DNA from: Pollenia angustigena
Taxonomy: Eukaryota > Arthropoda > Insecta > Diptera > Polleniidae
Length of the DNA stretch: 64,000 nucleotides
Assembly: GCA_930367215.1 (NCBI GenBank)
Contig: OV884056.1
Coordinates: 198,379,310 to 198,443,309, forward strand
Direction of reading: 5' to 3'
Part shown: positions 1-10,690 of the stretch, in pieces
Layout of the letters: each line of letters begins with the position of its first letter
How positions within the stretch are numbered: the first letter of the stretch is position 1
Made by a program: the position numbers and the translations under genes
The notes under the pieces: generated by a model
What the model saw: only the letters and a program-made list of their open reading frames with translations
Told to the model about the DNA's origin: nothing
The model's database searches: none

Positions 1-99
1 TTGCTGGAAGAGTCCAGTTCTAGTTCTAGGGTTGTCATTGAAGGGGATGAATTGACAACATTAGACCATCCAACATCTATTCTCAATGAACGTGTTTAG
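1..99 (+). CDS. Possible C-terminal coding exon, 5' end outside window
   Basis: Frame 1 is open from base 1 to a TAG at 97-99, giving 32 residues. The peptide begins LLEESSSSSRVVIEGDEL and ends SILNERV. Composition is less AT-rich than the DNA after it, and the peptide is polar and acidic with a serine run, as is common in disordered protein tails. I do not recognise the protein. It could be the last exon of a host gene or the end of a transposon ORF. Being open for 32 codons is weak evidence by itself; the codon mix is what makes it look coding. Confidence 0.4.
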   Translation: MLEESSSSSRVVIEGDELTTLDHPTSILNERV

Positions 100-720
100 T
101 GTCAGTTACTGCAATGTTAATTACACAACAATTTCTACAATTAAATTTAAGATCCAAATTTTAGAAAGTCCCAAAAAATGTGTCACACCACCGGTGATTA
201 CTGTACTGTTCTTCATATCCTGTTAAGTGGTTGGTTCTGCTTTCACTGGTCACGAGATCTTTATTTTTGTACTTGTTCTATTTTCACAAATCCCAGGACC
301 AGTCTGTTGGACCAATTGACACAAATTTCCTGCAGGGATCATACAGAGGACTGAAATGGTGGCAACTAATTTTTTCGTGGCTGAATAATACCGTCCAAAA
401 AGCTCGGCAGATGTCCCGAAAAGAACACTCAAAATGTCACAGATTGGGTTGAAAAAAAAAGTTTGAGAAAAGTCACAACGTCCAGGTTATCAGTGAACAG
501 AAACATGTAGGAACAGCCAAACGACATTATTTTTTGATGGTTGTGGTCACTATGTTGCACTCATTGAAAATAAAATACGTTGTGCTTAGGAAATCTGCAA
601 ATCAAATGGTCGAACAACATCTATCAAATGCGTAAAATGTTTTATATGATACTACAAAACCTACAAAACACGACTTATTTCTTAAAAAATACCTTACAAT
701 GTACTCAAATGCAAAATAAA
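100..720 (+). other. Possible 3' UTR, with AATAAA at 569-574
   Basis: After the stop at 97-99 the DNA becomes AT-rich with no further plausible coding. An AATAAA hexamer at 569-574 and further AATAAA-like strings near 713-722 could serve as polyadenylation signals for a plus-strand gene ending at 99. In DNA this AT-rich such hexamers are common by chance. Confidence 0.25.
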
Positions 721-949
721 TAATTATTTAAAAAAAAAAAACATCCATATTTGTACCCGTGTAGCCATATGGACACACAAGTTTTCTCCACTTTGCATTT
801 CGGACTGTTCTAAAAAAGTTTTTTTTTACAACAATCTGAACCTTATTACATTATTTATGTCAACCAAAACAAAATTTTTTACAAAAAAAGTTCTGGTACA
901 ATTGGTTAATAACACTAAATGCCACTGCAGTCTACTGTGCGTATATGAC

Positions 950-1066
950 GCATAACAAATGCCAATATTATACATATTATGACGTTCGTCATTAAATTGA
1001 TGTCACTTTTTGCCTCAATCTGGTGTTAGGGCATCATCAATTTAAAGATGCATTTTTCTATAAGTG
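950..1066. repeat. Truncated copy of the 3900-4467 MITE family (right end)
   Basis: The end of this segment (GGCATCATCAAT, AAGATGCATTTTTCTAT, then AAGTG) matches the right end of the MITE at 3900-4467, and the stretch before it shares the GATGTCACTTTTTGC block. No matching left end was found upstream, so the copy looks 5'-truncated. The remaining DNA from 1067 to 2484 is low-complexity AT-rich sequence in which I see no gene. Confidence 0.5.
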
Positions 1067-2484
1067 TTTAGCAGATGAATTCACAAATATATTTCCTTTT
1101 TTTCCATTTACATGTATCTAATTATAATTTTGAGAAATTTAATTAATTTTTTTTAATTAACTAACACATGTAAAAGCCCCCCGCACTCAAAACCCATAAG
1201 CGTTTCTTTCTTTTTTATGCATAACAACAATTATTTTCTTTTTTTTTTTGTATGTAATTTCATTATTTCTGTTGCGTTTAATTTAAAGATAAGATTTATC
1301 AGCAACAACATCATGATTATTTAGTGAACAAATCAACAACATTTCATAATTTAACTTTTTGTTGTTTTTTTTTTATCAGCTGTCTTAAATTGCTGCTACA
1401 TGTTTTAAGTCAGGGGTTTACCTTAAACATTGTTTATTTTTATTTTTTTGTTAAATAACACCTACACACGAGATTTAAAATGAAAGACGGCAACATGTTT
1501 TTACCAGCCGACAACATTAAAGTGTGGATAATGTGCAAGAGATCCCCAACAAAACATTAACAAAAGAAATAATGTTTAGTAAAGTTTAATGAATTAAATG
1601 AAAAAGGAGAAAAAATAAAAGAAGAAAGACTTTTTCCTGGCTAATGATTTGTACAATTGGCCTTGCAATGTTGGTGGTATTTTTGAAACCTTTAAAATAT
1701 TTTAAGATAAAGATTTATTGGTGGTCCCTCATATTACCAAAAAATAGACACAAATCATTATTACGTTAGCTTACTAAAGTATAATCAATTAAGAACTGCT
1801 ATATAACACTGTGTCATTGCCTCTTTTTAACTGTAAATATAATAAGATCAGCTGACATTTCTTTAATAGTAGACATTTTGTTGAATGTCGATTTTAGAGT
1901 ACAACAAGGATTCTCCTTTGAAACAGGTTCAAAGAGTTAATTGAGGTGATGCTTGTTTGCACAAACGTTTAAAGCAAACATTTTGAATATTCAAGATGCT
2001 GAGTATTTGTTAAGCGTTTCATTGAAATGTTTCCAGTTGGAAGTATAAAAAACCATGAAGCAAACGGACGAGAAAAAAAATTTTATATAATTTATTGAAC
2101 AATTAATGTTTGTAATCCGTATGTTTGTGTAGTTTATTCACAATTGGAAATTTTGTGCTTATAAAGACAATTGCATAGTTTATTTTGCCCTTAATCTATC
2201 ATTTGCCCAGGGACGTATTCTATTGAAAATCCTTAAAACCGGTCTTTTATTTCACCTAGCTTCCGTGCAAATGCCCTTGCGAAAAAGACGTTTTCTATGC
2301 AAAAGCTTTTACGTATAATCGCAAAAATATGACAACGATGAATATTTGCTCAATAATTAGTCTTTGTCTTTATGATAAAGTTATATTGGAATTAATCTAT
2401 TTTTGACCATAGCTCGCGAACAAGTACGACTTTTAAAAAGTACTTTCACTCTCATATATTCCAAACAAATATAAGTAAAGAGAT

Positions 2485-3864
2485 TAGGGGGTTCAATATA
2501 TCGGAACTTATGTTTGTTCGATTAAACGACTAATCGACATTTGGCATTATTAACTTAATCGATTAAACGAATAAAATTTCAAAATTAATCGATTAATCGA
2601 ATAATTCTAAATCCGGAAATTTATAAACTACGAAATTTTTTTCGATAATTTTAGAAAATATTAGTACTTGTGTAAATAAACATCCTTTTTTAAATAAAAC
2701 TTGTCAATGAAGCTCCAAATGGTTGCTTCACTTTCGGACACTTGGATTTTAAAAGAGTCAAAATAAAACTTTGATTTTTCGAAACTTTTCGCGGACATTC
2801 CATCCTCTGCTGTTGGTTGGTGGAGCATCTACTTTAAGTAAAATGTTACAGTCACTGTGGAAGTGGTAAACTAGTGAAGTTGTTGAAGAACATTTACGTT
2901 AATACTATTTTGGACATTTGTTATATTTATCCTTCGTACAATATTTTTAAACCAAGCTCATTCTAAAGAGAGAATCGAAACAAAGCGGATTTAAAATCGA
3001 GCAAATTTTATAAGCGACCTTGTAATGAAAGTTCATAAAAATATTCCACGAAAATTACGGCCATTTTGTTAATAGTAATTGAATTTAAATTATCGTTTGA
3101 TTTCAATTCCACTTCATTTCGATTTCTAGAACATACCCGATAAATTAATATAAATCTTTGCGTTAACATACATTTGACCTTTTTCCTTTTGTGAAACGAA
3201 TTATTAAATTGTAAAAAATTTAACAAAAATATTTTTTTTTTTTAAATGTATTTTTTATTATTGAATCTTTCTTATCGCAATTTACAATATGTATTCAAAT
3301 CTTAATTCTACTTGTTGTTTATTAGTTGTTACCAATGTAACCACTAACTGCTGCATTCAAATTTTATAAATGTCTTTTAGTTAGGCTCAAAGTATCAGTT
3401 CTTTTAAGCCTCTGGTGACCTTCGAACTGAAGCAGACACCGAGCGAGGTAGTTAGGGTGGGCCATTAGTTTATCTATGTAGCTAATTTAATATTTTTTAA
3501 TTTCCTCCTGGATAGTTGGGACGTTGAGATCTCTGTAGATGATATCATTACGTATATACCATGGGACGCAGACAATTTTCCGTAATATTCTAGACTAACA
3601 AAAATATGTGCTGAATTACTCACTAAACATGACTTTTTTTTTTAAATTCCAATGGACACATACATTTTGTTTGTTTATTTGACTTAAAACTTTAAAAAAA
3701 CTATACATTTAACAGAAATACTATATATAATTATTATTCGATTTATCGGTATAAATTCTTCGATTAATCCCTTAACCGAAATCAGCAATTTTAAATTATT
3801 CGAACAACTAATCGTCTAAAACTGTTCAATTAATCGAACAAAAATTAATCGTTTGTACACCCTA
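2485..3864. mobile_element. hAT-like non-autonomous element
   Basis: The left end starts TAGGGGGTTCAA and the right end, read on the minus strand, starts TAGGGTGTACAA. The flanking octamers AAAGAGAT (2477-2484) and ACAGAGAT (3865-3872) agree at 7 of 8 bases, fitting the 8-bp target duplication of hAT elements. Both ends carry many copies of short words such as ATTAATCGA and CGATTAAACGA, which are likely subterminal transposase-binding repeats. The 1,380-bp interior has no intact transposase; I see no confident coding remnant. Confidence 0.7.
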
Positions 3865-3899
3865 ACAGAGATACAATTTTATAGAATAACTGTTAACTA

Positions 3900-4467
3900 T
3901 ACTGATAGAAAAGACGTCATAAAGCTGATGTATTTTGGCATCAGTACTATGACAAGTGTCTTCGTTTTTGACCCCATGACAATTTTCATCATGGTAATGT
4001 CATCCTTAACATCACTTGGCCAAAGTGTCATCAGGGTCAAAATGAAAGTATATCATCAATGGGATAAAACATCGCATCACAGAAATGACGAACATGTCCT
4101 CAGTGCGATGACGCAGTAAGATCGGTGGAAGGACACATTAGCATCAATTTAATGACAGTTTGTCATTAAATCAAAGTGATTGGAATTGACTTAAGTCAGA
4201 GAGAGAGAATATTATTATTAACTTACCCGTTACATATTTTTGTTTAACGTTTGTTGAATTACGACCTTTGGTTACAAAATGTGGCATGGAATTGATGTCA
4301 CTAAAGTCATAAAATAGATGACACGTAAAAATGAAAAAAATTGTACGAAGAGGTTAGTCATTGGATTGATGTTACTTTTTGCATCATGATGCCATTTGTA
4401 GTAACATTGATGTAACAATTCTGATGTTAGGGCATCATCAATATGAAGATGCATTTTTCTATCAGTG
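3900..4467. mobile_element. CACTG-ended MITE with subterminal word repeats
   Basis: The left end TACTGATAGAAAA and the right end (minus strand CACTGATAGAAAAATGCATC) form an inverted pair. TA dinucleotides lie outside both ends (3898-3899 and 4468-4469). Inside are many copies of ATGTCAT, CATCATC and GACA-type words in both orientations. The open frame at 3853-4119 crosses the left boundary and is made of these words, so it is not a gene. Confidence 0.6.
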
Positions 4468-4504
4468 TAGAATAAATTTAAAAAGTTATGTGATGGTAGA
4501 TTCA

Positions 4505-5030
4505 GAATTGACCATTGCATGTTATAATGTCCAATGTGTAAAGTCCATGGACATTATGACACTTCTGAAAATTCTTAAGATGACAGTGTCTCTATGGTCT
4601 CCCCTACGTTACAACAAACACCGGATTCGCTACCTAAACCTTTTCTGCATAGACAGCCTTCGACCAGGCGATAGAGATTTCAGCTCTATGGTATAAAAAA
4701 CCCGACGTTGTTAACAATAGCTTCTAAGTTTGGGATCTTATATCGGGAAATTATAACTAACTAACTAAGAATTTCAAAATTCGGGAATTTAAAGTTCGGG
4801 ATTTCGAGATAAAGAATTCTGAAATTCGGGATTAAAAACAATTCGTGATTTTAATACTATCCCAAATTATTAATTTTTTATTATGTTAAATCTTTTGTCC
4901 CACGAAAAAACGCTTATAACATACCAAAAAGTATCATAATGTCAATGGACCATCTGACACTCCGTTAATGGACATTATGACATTTTTGGTGTGTCATAAC
5001 GTCCATGGGCATTATGATATGTCGCCACAT
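4505..5030. repeat. Repeat with inverted CATGGACATTATGACA-type words
   Basis: The word TGGACATTATGACA and its reverse complement recur at 4546-4562, near 4940, near 4970-4984 and at 4992-5012, with the two extremes in inverted orientation. This resembles the subterminal arrays of the adjacent CACTG-type MITE but with a different word. Exact termini are not clear. A plus-strand open frame across 4379-4696 is repeat-derived. Confidence 0.4.
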
Positions 5031-6043
5031 ATAGGCCCGTTTTTAAAAATCTCAATAAAACTAAGACATCTCATATTAATTTTGCTACCAAGATAAAATT
5101 CGACATAAACGCAAATTACTCTTATTTACTTTATAACTTAATTGTATAGAAGTTGGTCCATTATTGCCCATATGAGCCAAATAACAACCGTTTATTAGTG
5201 TAGGGTTCCACGTTGTTAACTTGCACGACTATAAATTCCTACTGGTGCTTAAATTTATTTCTGTACAATCCATGTCCCGTGTTGAATTACATTTATTAGC
5301 ACTACAATGTAATAAAAATGTTTTAATCTTACTTTATGAGTTCATTTTTGGTTGGTAATTGTTTTATTATTTTTTCATCGTTTATTTTTTTTTTTTTTCT
5401 TTTAACTCTCTGATACTTTAAAGGCAAATCCAGCGAGAAGCACAAAATCCTTACAAAAACAAAAAAAAAAAATGCAGAAGAAAAAAAAACGTATTCAAAA
5501 TTAGGTCACCCACCACAGTTTAAAAAGTTAAGTTTTAAGTGTGTGTTAAAATGAAGCACTTATGTGTGTCAATTTCATATGGTTATGGAGATTTTTTTCG
5601 TATTGTTTTAAACCAAACTTCACAGATGCGGGAACACTTTAGAACACATACATACGCACATGTTCAATGAATTCTCTATAAAGTGTTCAGCACACATGCA
5701 TTTTCTGTTATGAACATCTTTATTTGTATACGTGCGTATCTGTGTGAATAATTGTATTGATACCGAATGTAAAGTTGAGTGAACACTTTAATGCTTTAGT
5801 TTTTCTTCAATTTTTTGTTGTTACAAAGAAAATGTTCAATTACTTTAAAATTTTATGTTATAAATGCAACATTTTTATACTCGTTTCAAAGTACCGACTC
5901 AACTTTAGAAATTATGTGCGCAGGGACGTCGTTTTTCATAGCTTCCAATGGGCTAAAAAACTTACAAAAGTTTTGTTGATTCCCTTAAATATCCGTTGTA
6001 TATTGGTGCGTGCGAGTATAGTTGAAATGACAAAACACACACA
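5031..6043. other. No recognisable gene; AT-rich
   Basis: Homopolymer-rich DNA. The word GAACACTTTA or its reverse complement occurs near 5633, 5689 and 5781, suggesting a degenerate inverted-repeat element, but I could not define ends. The 104-codon open frame at 5757-6071 runs into the neighbouring DINE repeat and shows no protein family features. Confidence 0.3.
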
Positions 6044-6502
6044 TAAGCAAGTAAGAAAGTATAGTCGGTAGACCCGACCATATGATACCCTACACCACAT
6101 TAATATGGATTTATCTATATTTATAAACTTTATTAAAATCGGTTTGAAAGTTTGTGAGAGGCAGAAATTGCCCCCTACCTCCCCTTGTCGTCGTATTTTT
6201 GAAAAATTGTATAGCTTATGTGTCCATATAGATATGGATCTATCTTTGTCTTAAATTTCATTAAAATCGGTTTGATGGTTTTTGAGAGGAAGAAATTTCC
6301 CTCGCGGTCCTTCGATTCGGCACATTTTAAATAGGCTTGGTAGTGCCAATTAGAACTTATGTCCCAAAATTTTATCAAATTATCTCCAAAATTGCGACCT
6401 ATACTTTGCGCACAAGGTTATATGGACAGCCAGCCAGCCAGCCGGACGGACATCAGAACAAATACATAATACCTTCTCCGCTATTGTGGTGTCGGAATAA
6501 AT
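6044..6502 (+). mobile_element. DINE-1-like (Helentron-derived) repeat, copy 1
   Basis: Starts AAGCAAGTAAGAAAGTATAG, continues with a GTCGG..CCCGAC short hairpin and ATACCCTACACCAC, and contains repeated blocks (TTTCATTAAAATCGGTTTGA). It ends with the CAGCCAGCCAGCCGGACGGACATC core and ATTGTGGTGT. The same order is seen at 35402-36030 and, inverted, at 60050-61248 and 40606-41545. DINE-1 repeats of flies have this architecture. The short frame at 6175-6378 lies inside the repeat and is not a gene. Confidence 0.75.
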
Positions 6503-6536
6503 ACAGAACAAAAACTAGGGAATTCGGAATTTAACT

Positions 6537-6987
6537 TTTTTGCAAAATGTTCGATGCTGAGCTTTGCCAGGATGAGTCAAATGATGACCTGACAACAGAA
6601 GAAACTATCGATAGTAACACAAACAATCTTTTAACAGAATTAACTGAAACAATAAGAAGTGTTAAAAGTTTTAAAAAGTTAAAACAGAACTCTAATGGCA
6701 TAATGGAAGATTTAATATGTTTAGAGAAATCCACGAAAACGACTGAGAAATTAAATATTCTGTATTATGGGTTGCTTTCGATTTCTCCAGCATCTACGAT
6801 AAGTGAAATAATTTTTTCAAGTCAAACTTTATGAAATAAAAAAATATATGCATTTTTATTTATTTAAATTACTTAATTTATAAAAAAAACTTTATTAATC
6901 GGTTAACCGATTAATAATAAAATTAACCGATTAAACCAAAACCTCGGTTAATTAATCGAGCGATTAACCGATTAAATTAATACCCTA
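6537..6987 (+). mobile_element. 3' part of a hAT element
   Basis: A coding remnant is followed by tightly packed GGTTAACCGATTAA-type words at 6896-6979 and the terminus AATACCCTA at 6979-6987. The same terminus and words bound the complete element at 27339-29097, so this is a second copy of that family with its left part lost or displaced by the DINE repeat just upstream. No target duplication partner was found. Confidence 0.65.
6547..6834 (+). pseudogene. hAT transposase C-terminal remnant
   Basis: A 95-codon open stretch. Near its C-terminus it reads LLSISPASTISEIIFSS, closely resembling the hAT dimerisation motif around S-T-x-S-E-R-x-F-S, with the usual Arg replaced. An acidic, Asn/Thr-rich linker precedes it. 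A related frame-broken copy lies at about 27600-27890 and starts with the same AELCQDES-like block. It is far shorter than a full transposase (usually 500-700 residues), so it is not functional. The ATG at 6547 need not be a real start. Confidence 0.6.
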
Positions 6988-6999
6988 GCCTTTACTGTC

Positions 7000-7540
7000 C
7001 TTTTGGGTCGCCCTTTTGGTGTCTGGGGGACAAGATCTTCGGTTAAAACCTTCCTCCATCAAATTTCCGACTATTAGTTTCATCTATGACATGGAAAGTT
7101 ATAAGGAATTCTTCACAAGAAGATGCAACAGACCTTAATTATAAAAGCCTCCTTTAAAGAAACTCTTTTAAAACGAATTCCATCAGATTGACTAACACCG
7201 CACGTATTTCTTCAAAAATCTCAAAACTTAAAGAATTCATTTTGCTATTGGTTCTTATCGGTGTATTCATGAGCCGGTATAAAATTCTCGCTCTTCAAGG
7301 AGTAAATAGGTGCCAAGAAAATTTGACCGATTAGACTTAAGGTGTAGTAATATAGAAATTGGGTCTGCATTAAGAAAATTTTCCACCATTAAAACTTTGG
7401 AGGGGAAAAAACTTCTTAATAATCGCAGAAATATGATGGTGATAAATATTGCCTTAATAATAAGCCGCATCTTTATGAAACGGGGTATCATAATTTCCCT
7501 TCCTACGAGGATCATGATGAGACCTTCAAGTACCTGACTT
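7000..7540. other. No recognisable gene
   Basis: Slightly less AT-rich DNA with two overlapping short open frames (7310-7537 plus, 7267-7515 minus) and no family signature on either strand. Possibly old transposon interior; I cannot assign it. Confidence 0.25.
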
Positions 7541-7544
7541 TTAA

Positions 7545-7885
7545 GAAAGAAATGGAACTGGTTTGAGGATTTGGGGAAGCTTAACTGGTCTTATGTACTT
7601 ACAGAGATCTAGACATTAATTTAATTTATTTTCAGAATATGTCGCTGACAGCACTTATTAGTAGATATTTTAAAGACCAACTGAACTAATCATAATTAAG
7701 AGCGATAAAAATGTAAAGTTTTTACATTTTTTTTAATTTAAAACCTTAATGGATCCTTTAAGAGTACATATTGTATTAAACACTGCTTTAAACCTCTAAT
7801 ACCCTCCCTGATGTCTGCCTAAATTGGGCATTGTCGCAAAATAAGACACACACACATACAGGAAAACTGCGTGTGGGTTGCAATA
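7545..7885 (+). repeat. Diverged direct repeat, left copy
   Basis: This segment and 9562-9925 share a colinear series of blocks: AGAATATGTCGCTG, AACTGAACTAATCATAA, CCTTAATGGA, CACT-TTAAACCT, GTGTGGGTTGC. The 9.5-kb copy has an insertion of about 35 bp in the middle. They are two copies of one old repeat about 2 kb apart. Confidence 0.65.
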
Positions 7886-8639
7886 TGTGTCATATAGTGT
7901 CATTATAAACAATAATAACAGCAAAATTAAGAAGATAAAGAAAAAATAATAAAATAAATATAAAAGAAAAAAAAAACTGAAACATCGCACATGCTCCTAC
8001 AACAACAAAAAGAAACCGAACAAAATCTGTAACAACAACAACGCTGTTAAGATGTATAATCAGTGAATTAAACGTTACAAAGAGGTGGTTCAGTTTTTCC
8101 AACTTAAATATACTCGTATCTCTATATCTGCTTGTACAGTATTTTGTTAACGTTTTACTTGGACAATTTATGACAAGTTTTTTTTTTTTTTGGCAACATA
8201 TTGTACGAAATTTTGGCAAAAAAAACCAGTACAAATAATCTTCGTAACGTAAAACTCTATAGCCTCGCTAAAACTAATAAAGCTCATCAACACACTCACA
8301 TAAAGTTACCAAGTGTATGTTGTAGAGGCGTATTAAGAAGTTATTTATGCCTTATGCAACTTCAATCATACCACCAGCCAACCATCAACTATTCATATCT
8401 ACTACCAACATTATATTGCCACTGCCACCGCAACCATTCAATGCCATCCAATCATGTTGTAGTCAGTCAGTTGTACCACCAACAACCAAAAAATAAATGT
8501 TTTTTCAAACGAGAAAAAAAGTGAAAAATCATAAAGATTATGGATTTAACCGTGATAGGAAGTAATTAAGCAGACCCACGTAAGAATTATTAGATGAAAG
8601 TTTGGGCGAATTTAAATTACAGTACATAAATAAGTCTGG
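7886..8639. other. No recognisable gene; low complexity
   Basis: Includes a T/A-rich tract at about 7900-8000 and unique-looking DNA at 8200-8520, where a 107-codon open frame rich in His, Tyr and Ser shows no domain. Nothing supports a gene. Confidence 0.3.
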
Positions 8640-8770
8640 GTTTACACTTTGAAAGTTTTCCTTCAGAAAATCTGAGTTTATTGGTGAGAGGGGAGAGAAT
8701 CACAACATGTTCTCTTCCCCTCTCACCAACAAACACAGACTTTCTTCAACAAAACTTTCATTGTGTGAAC
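8640..8770. mobile_element. Short foldback (palindromic) MITE
   Basis: Left arm 8640-8697 and right arm 8709-8770 are inverted copies with a few mismatches. GTGAGAGGGGA near the centre and GAAAGTTTT nearer the tips are recognisable in both arms, leaving about 11 bp of loop. No coding capacity. Confidence 0.75.
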
Positions 8771-8789
8771 CTTGACAAGGGAGGGTAAG

Positions 8790-8912
8790 CTTTTCCTATG
8801 CGTATTTCACTGGTTGCTTAGGCCAGATCAACAGGAAACTTAATGCAAAGATTTTAGAAGAACTTAAGATATTATACAAATAAAACTGTTAAGCGAATAG
8901 GAATTATAAACA
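8790..8912 (+). repeat. Dispersed repeat, also at 23650-23780
   Basis: Shared blocks with 23650-23780, same strand: GCTGGTTGCTTAGG (8811 has ACTGG), CAGATCA-CAGGAAAC, AAATAAAA-TGTTAAGCGAAT. The two copies are clearly homologous though diverged. The 23-kb copy lies inside a CACAG-ended MITE. Confidence 0.6.
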
Positions 8913-9002
8913 CTCAACAGTCTTACCCGTAATAATATCAAAGCATAAACAAAACACCAACAACAAACAGTGAGTTTATCTTTTCTTAGAATCATTTACA
9001 AA

Positions 9003-9456
9003 CCCTCCCACAAGAAAAAGTTTGCTAAGTGTACCTCATGGTCTGGCTGGACCCACAGGTACCTTTAAAATGCATTACAGGACCAAAATACTAATTCGCA
9101 ATCCGATTATGTACAAGCGGAACCGTACCCGTCAAGTTCAACTTATTACCGTCCATTGTGCGTTCTTGTAAAACCATAATCAAAGCTCAGAGAAAACCCC
9201 GTTTTTGCTGCGGCAATTGCAACAAAGCTATATGCCTTCAACATGACGGAGAGACAAAAACATATATTTGCAATAATTGTTTAACCGAATAATTTTCATA
9301 TTTTACAATTCTATTAAAATAGACTGATTTATTTTAAAATAACACAACATAAGTACAAAATTTTGTTTAGTTTACTTATTTGGCTGGGGTTTTCAATCGT
9401 CGTCTGGCCAGACCATGTGTTGCACTTAGTGGTTCTAAGGTTATAACATCGAAGGG
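9003..9456 (+). mobile_element. piggyBac-like element, internally deleted
   Basis: The right end reads GAAGGGTTAA with an intact TTAA at 9457-9460, the piggyBac target site; the left end begins CCCTCCC with the TTAA decayed. Inverted subterminal repeats (CTAAGTG.. CATGGTCTGGC, left 9024-9047, right 9406-9429) flank a transposase tail. The element is only 454 bp, so it depends on a transposase made elsewhere, if it moves at all. Confidence 0.65.
9128..9292 (+). pseudogene. piggyBac-like transposase C-terminal Cys-rich domain
   Basis: Frame ending TAA at 9290-9292 reads PRFCCGNCNKAICLQHDGET then YICNNCLTE. The Cys/His spacing (CxxC, C, H, CxxC at the very C-terminus) is that of the zinc-binding Cys-rich domain of piggyBac transposases. 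The catalytic DDD domain is absent. That the domain remains readable while the rest is lost is unusual but may be chance. Confidence 0.65.
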
Positions 9457-9561
9457 TTAAATAACTAGTACGAAATTTAAAAACTTAACCATAAACAAGT
9501 TTTTTGGCATACGGGAAATCAAGAAAACAAATATGCCATTTTAAAGCTTTATGGTATCAAA

Positions 9562-9925
9562 GAAATAGAACCGGTTTGTGGATTTAGAGAAGCTTTAGTG
9601 GTCGTATCTGCTTGAAGAGACCTGGACATTAGTTCAACATTTTTAAGAATATGTCGCTGGCAGAACTGAATAGCATACTCTGCTATTTGTCTAGCCAGAT
9701 AAAGATACCTAATTTAAAGATTAACTGAACTAATCATAACAAAGAGCAATAAAGCTGTAAAGCAATAATATTTGTGTAGCTAATGCCCTTAATGGACCGT
9801 TTGAGGTTAAAGTTCATATTTTATTAAACAGCACTTTAAACCTAAATTTAAAAGCCAGCCCAGATTGTGAAGTGTTGCAAAAATAAGACCCACAAATACT
9901 GAGAAATTGCATGTGGGTTGCGTTA
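9562..9925 (+). repeat. Diverged direct repeat, right copy
   Basis: Partner of 7545-7885 (see shared blocks there). It differs by an internal insertion around 9680-9715 (TAGCATACTCTGCTATTTG region). The two copies flank the foldback and the piggyBac remnant. Confidence 0.65.
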
Positions 9926-10449
9926 TCGTTTCTCATCACTATGTGAAAATTAAAGTAGAAGTACATAACGGGCGTTAATTCATCGACGTTTATTGTGCGT
10001 TTTAAAACTTAGCGCATACAAAATTGCAAATTACACAACGCGCGTTACAAAAGCCATTCCTGTCAGCTGTTTTTTATTTGTTTACTTATGTGTGCATTGA
10101 AAACGGACTCGAAAGTATATCAAGATTTTATTAATTTATTGAATTCATTCTTTTTAAATGTATATGTAAATATTGTATGTTTTTCAAGCTCTTCAATAAG
10201 GTTTTCTTTCATGATTCACAAATTTGTTAAATTGCCAGCTGATTACTGGTCAAAAATACACAGCGCGTTCAAAAGTTCAAAGTTAACCAATTTTCTGGCG
10301 CAAACGCGTCAAGCATGTAGCTTTTTCTATGAAAATACACTAGTTTAACTTTTTTTGACAGAAGTCCACAGAGCGAACTTACGCGTGTTATGTACTTCTA
10401 TCAATCAATACAAATTTATATTTTTGGAAAGCCCTTCTCTTCCCAGTAA

Positions 10450-10690
10450 AAAATGGAGCTTCCAACGAAGCAGGTTTGTAAGGGAGAAACATAAGAGTTG
10501 CGCTTACCATTGCGCATACGGAAGACATGAATTTTATATGGCGAGTTCCCACTTTGAAGCAAAACATTTTTGACACATGAAGCGCACTATTCAGCGCATA
10601 AAAAATTGTTGGATGTAACGATCAGCTTTACACACTGAATGTTTTGATACAGTTATTTTTAAGTATTCTCCCTTACAAACCTGCTTCGTA
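10450..10690 (+). repeat. Dispersed repeat Y with internal inverted block
   Basis: About 115 bp at 10455-10580 (GCTTCCAACGAAGCAG, CATACGGAAGACATGAA, CACTTTGAAGC, TTTTTGACA) is shared, inverted, with 41648-41765. The block CGAAGCAGGTTTGTAAGGGA at 10466-10485 recurs inverted at 10669-10688, so the unit is foldback-like. The region also has several GCGC-containing short words. Open frames at 10088-10348 and 10355-10573 have no recognised domain and the second is mostly repeat. Confidence 0.5.

Noticed and set aside
231..452. Frames on both strands just after the putative terminal exon
   Set aside because: Mutually overlapping, no conserved features; more likely 3' UTR.
3853..4119. 88-codon plus-strand frame with many Met and Thr
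   Set aside because: Crosses a MITE boundary and is built from ATGTCAT-type words.
7796..8234. Two overlapping minus-strand frames with strong hydrophobic runs
   Set aside because: They arise from an A-rich tract read on the other strand; no signal peptide-like start or family match.
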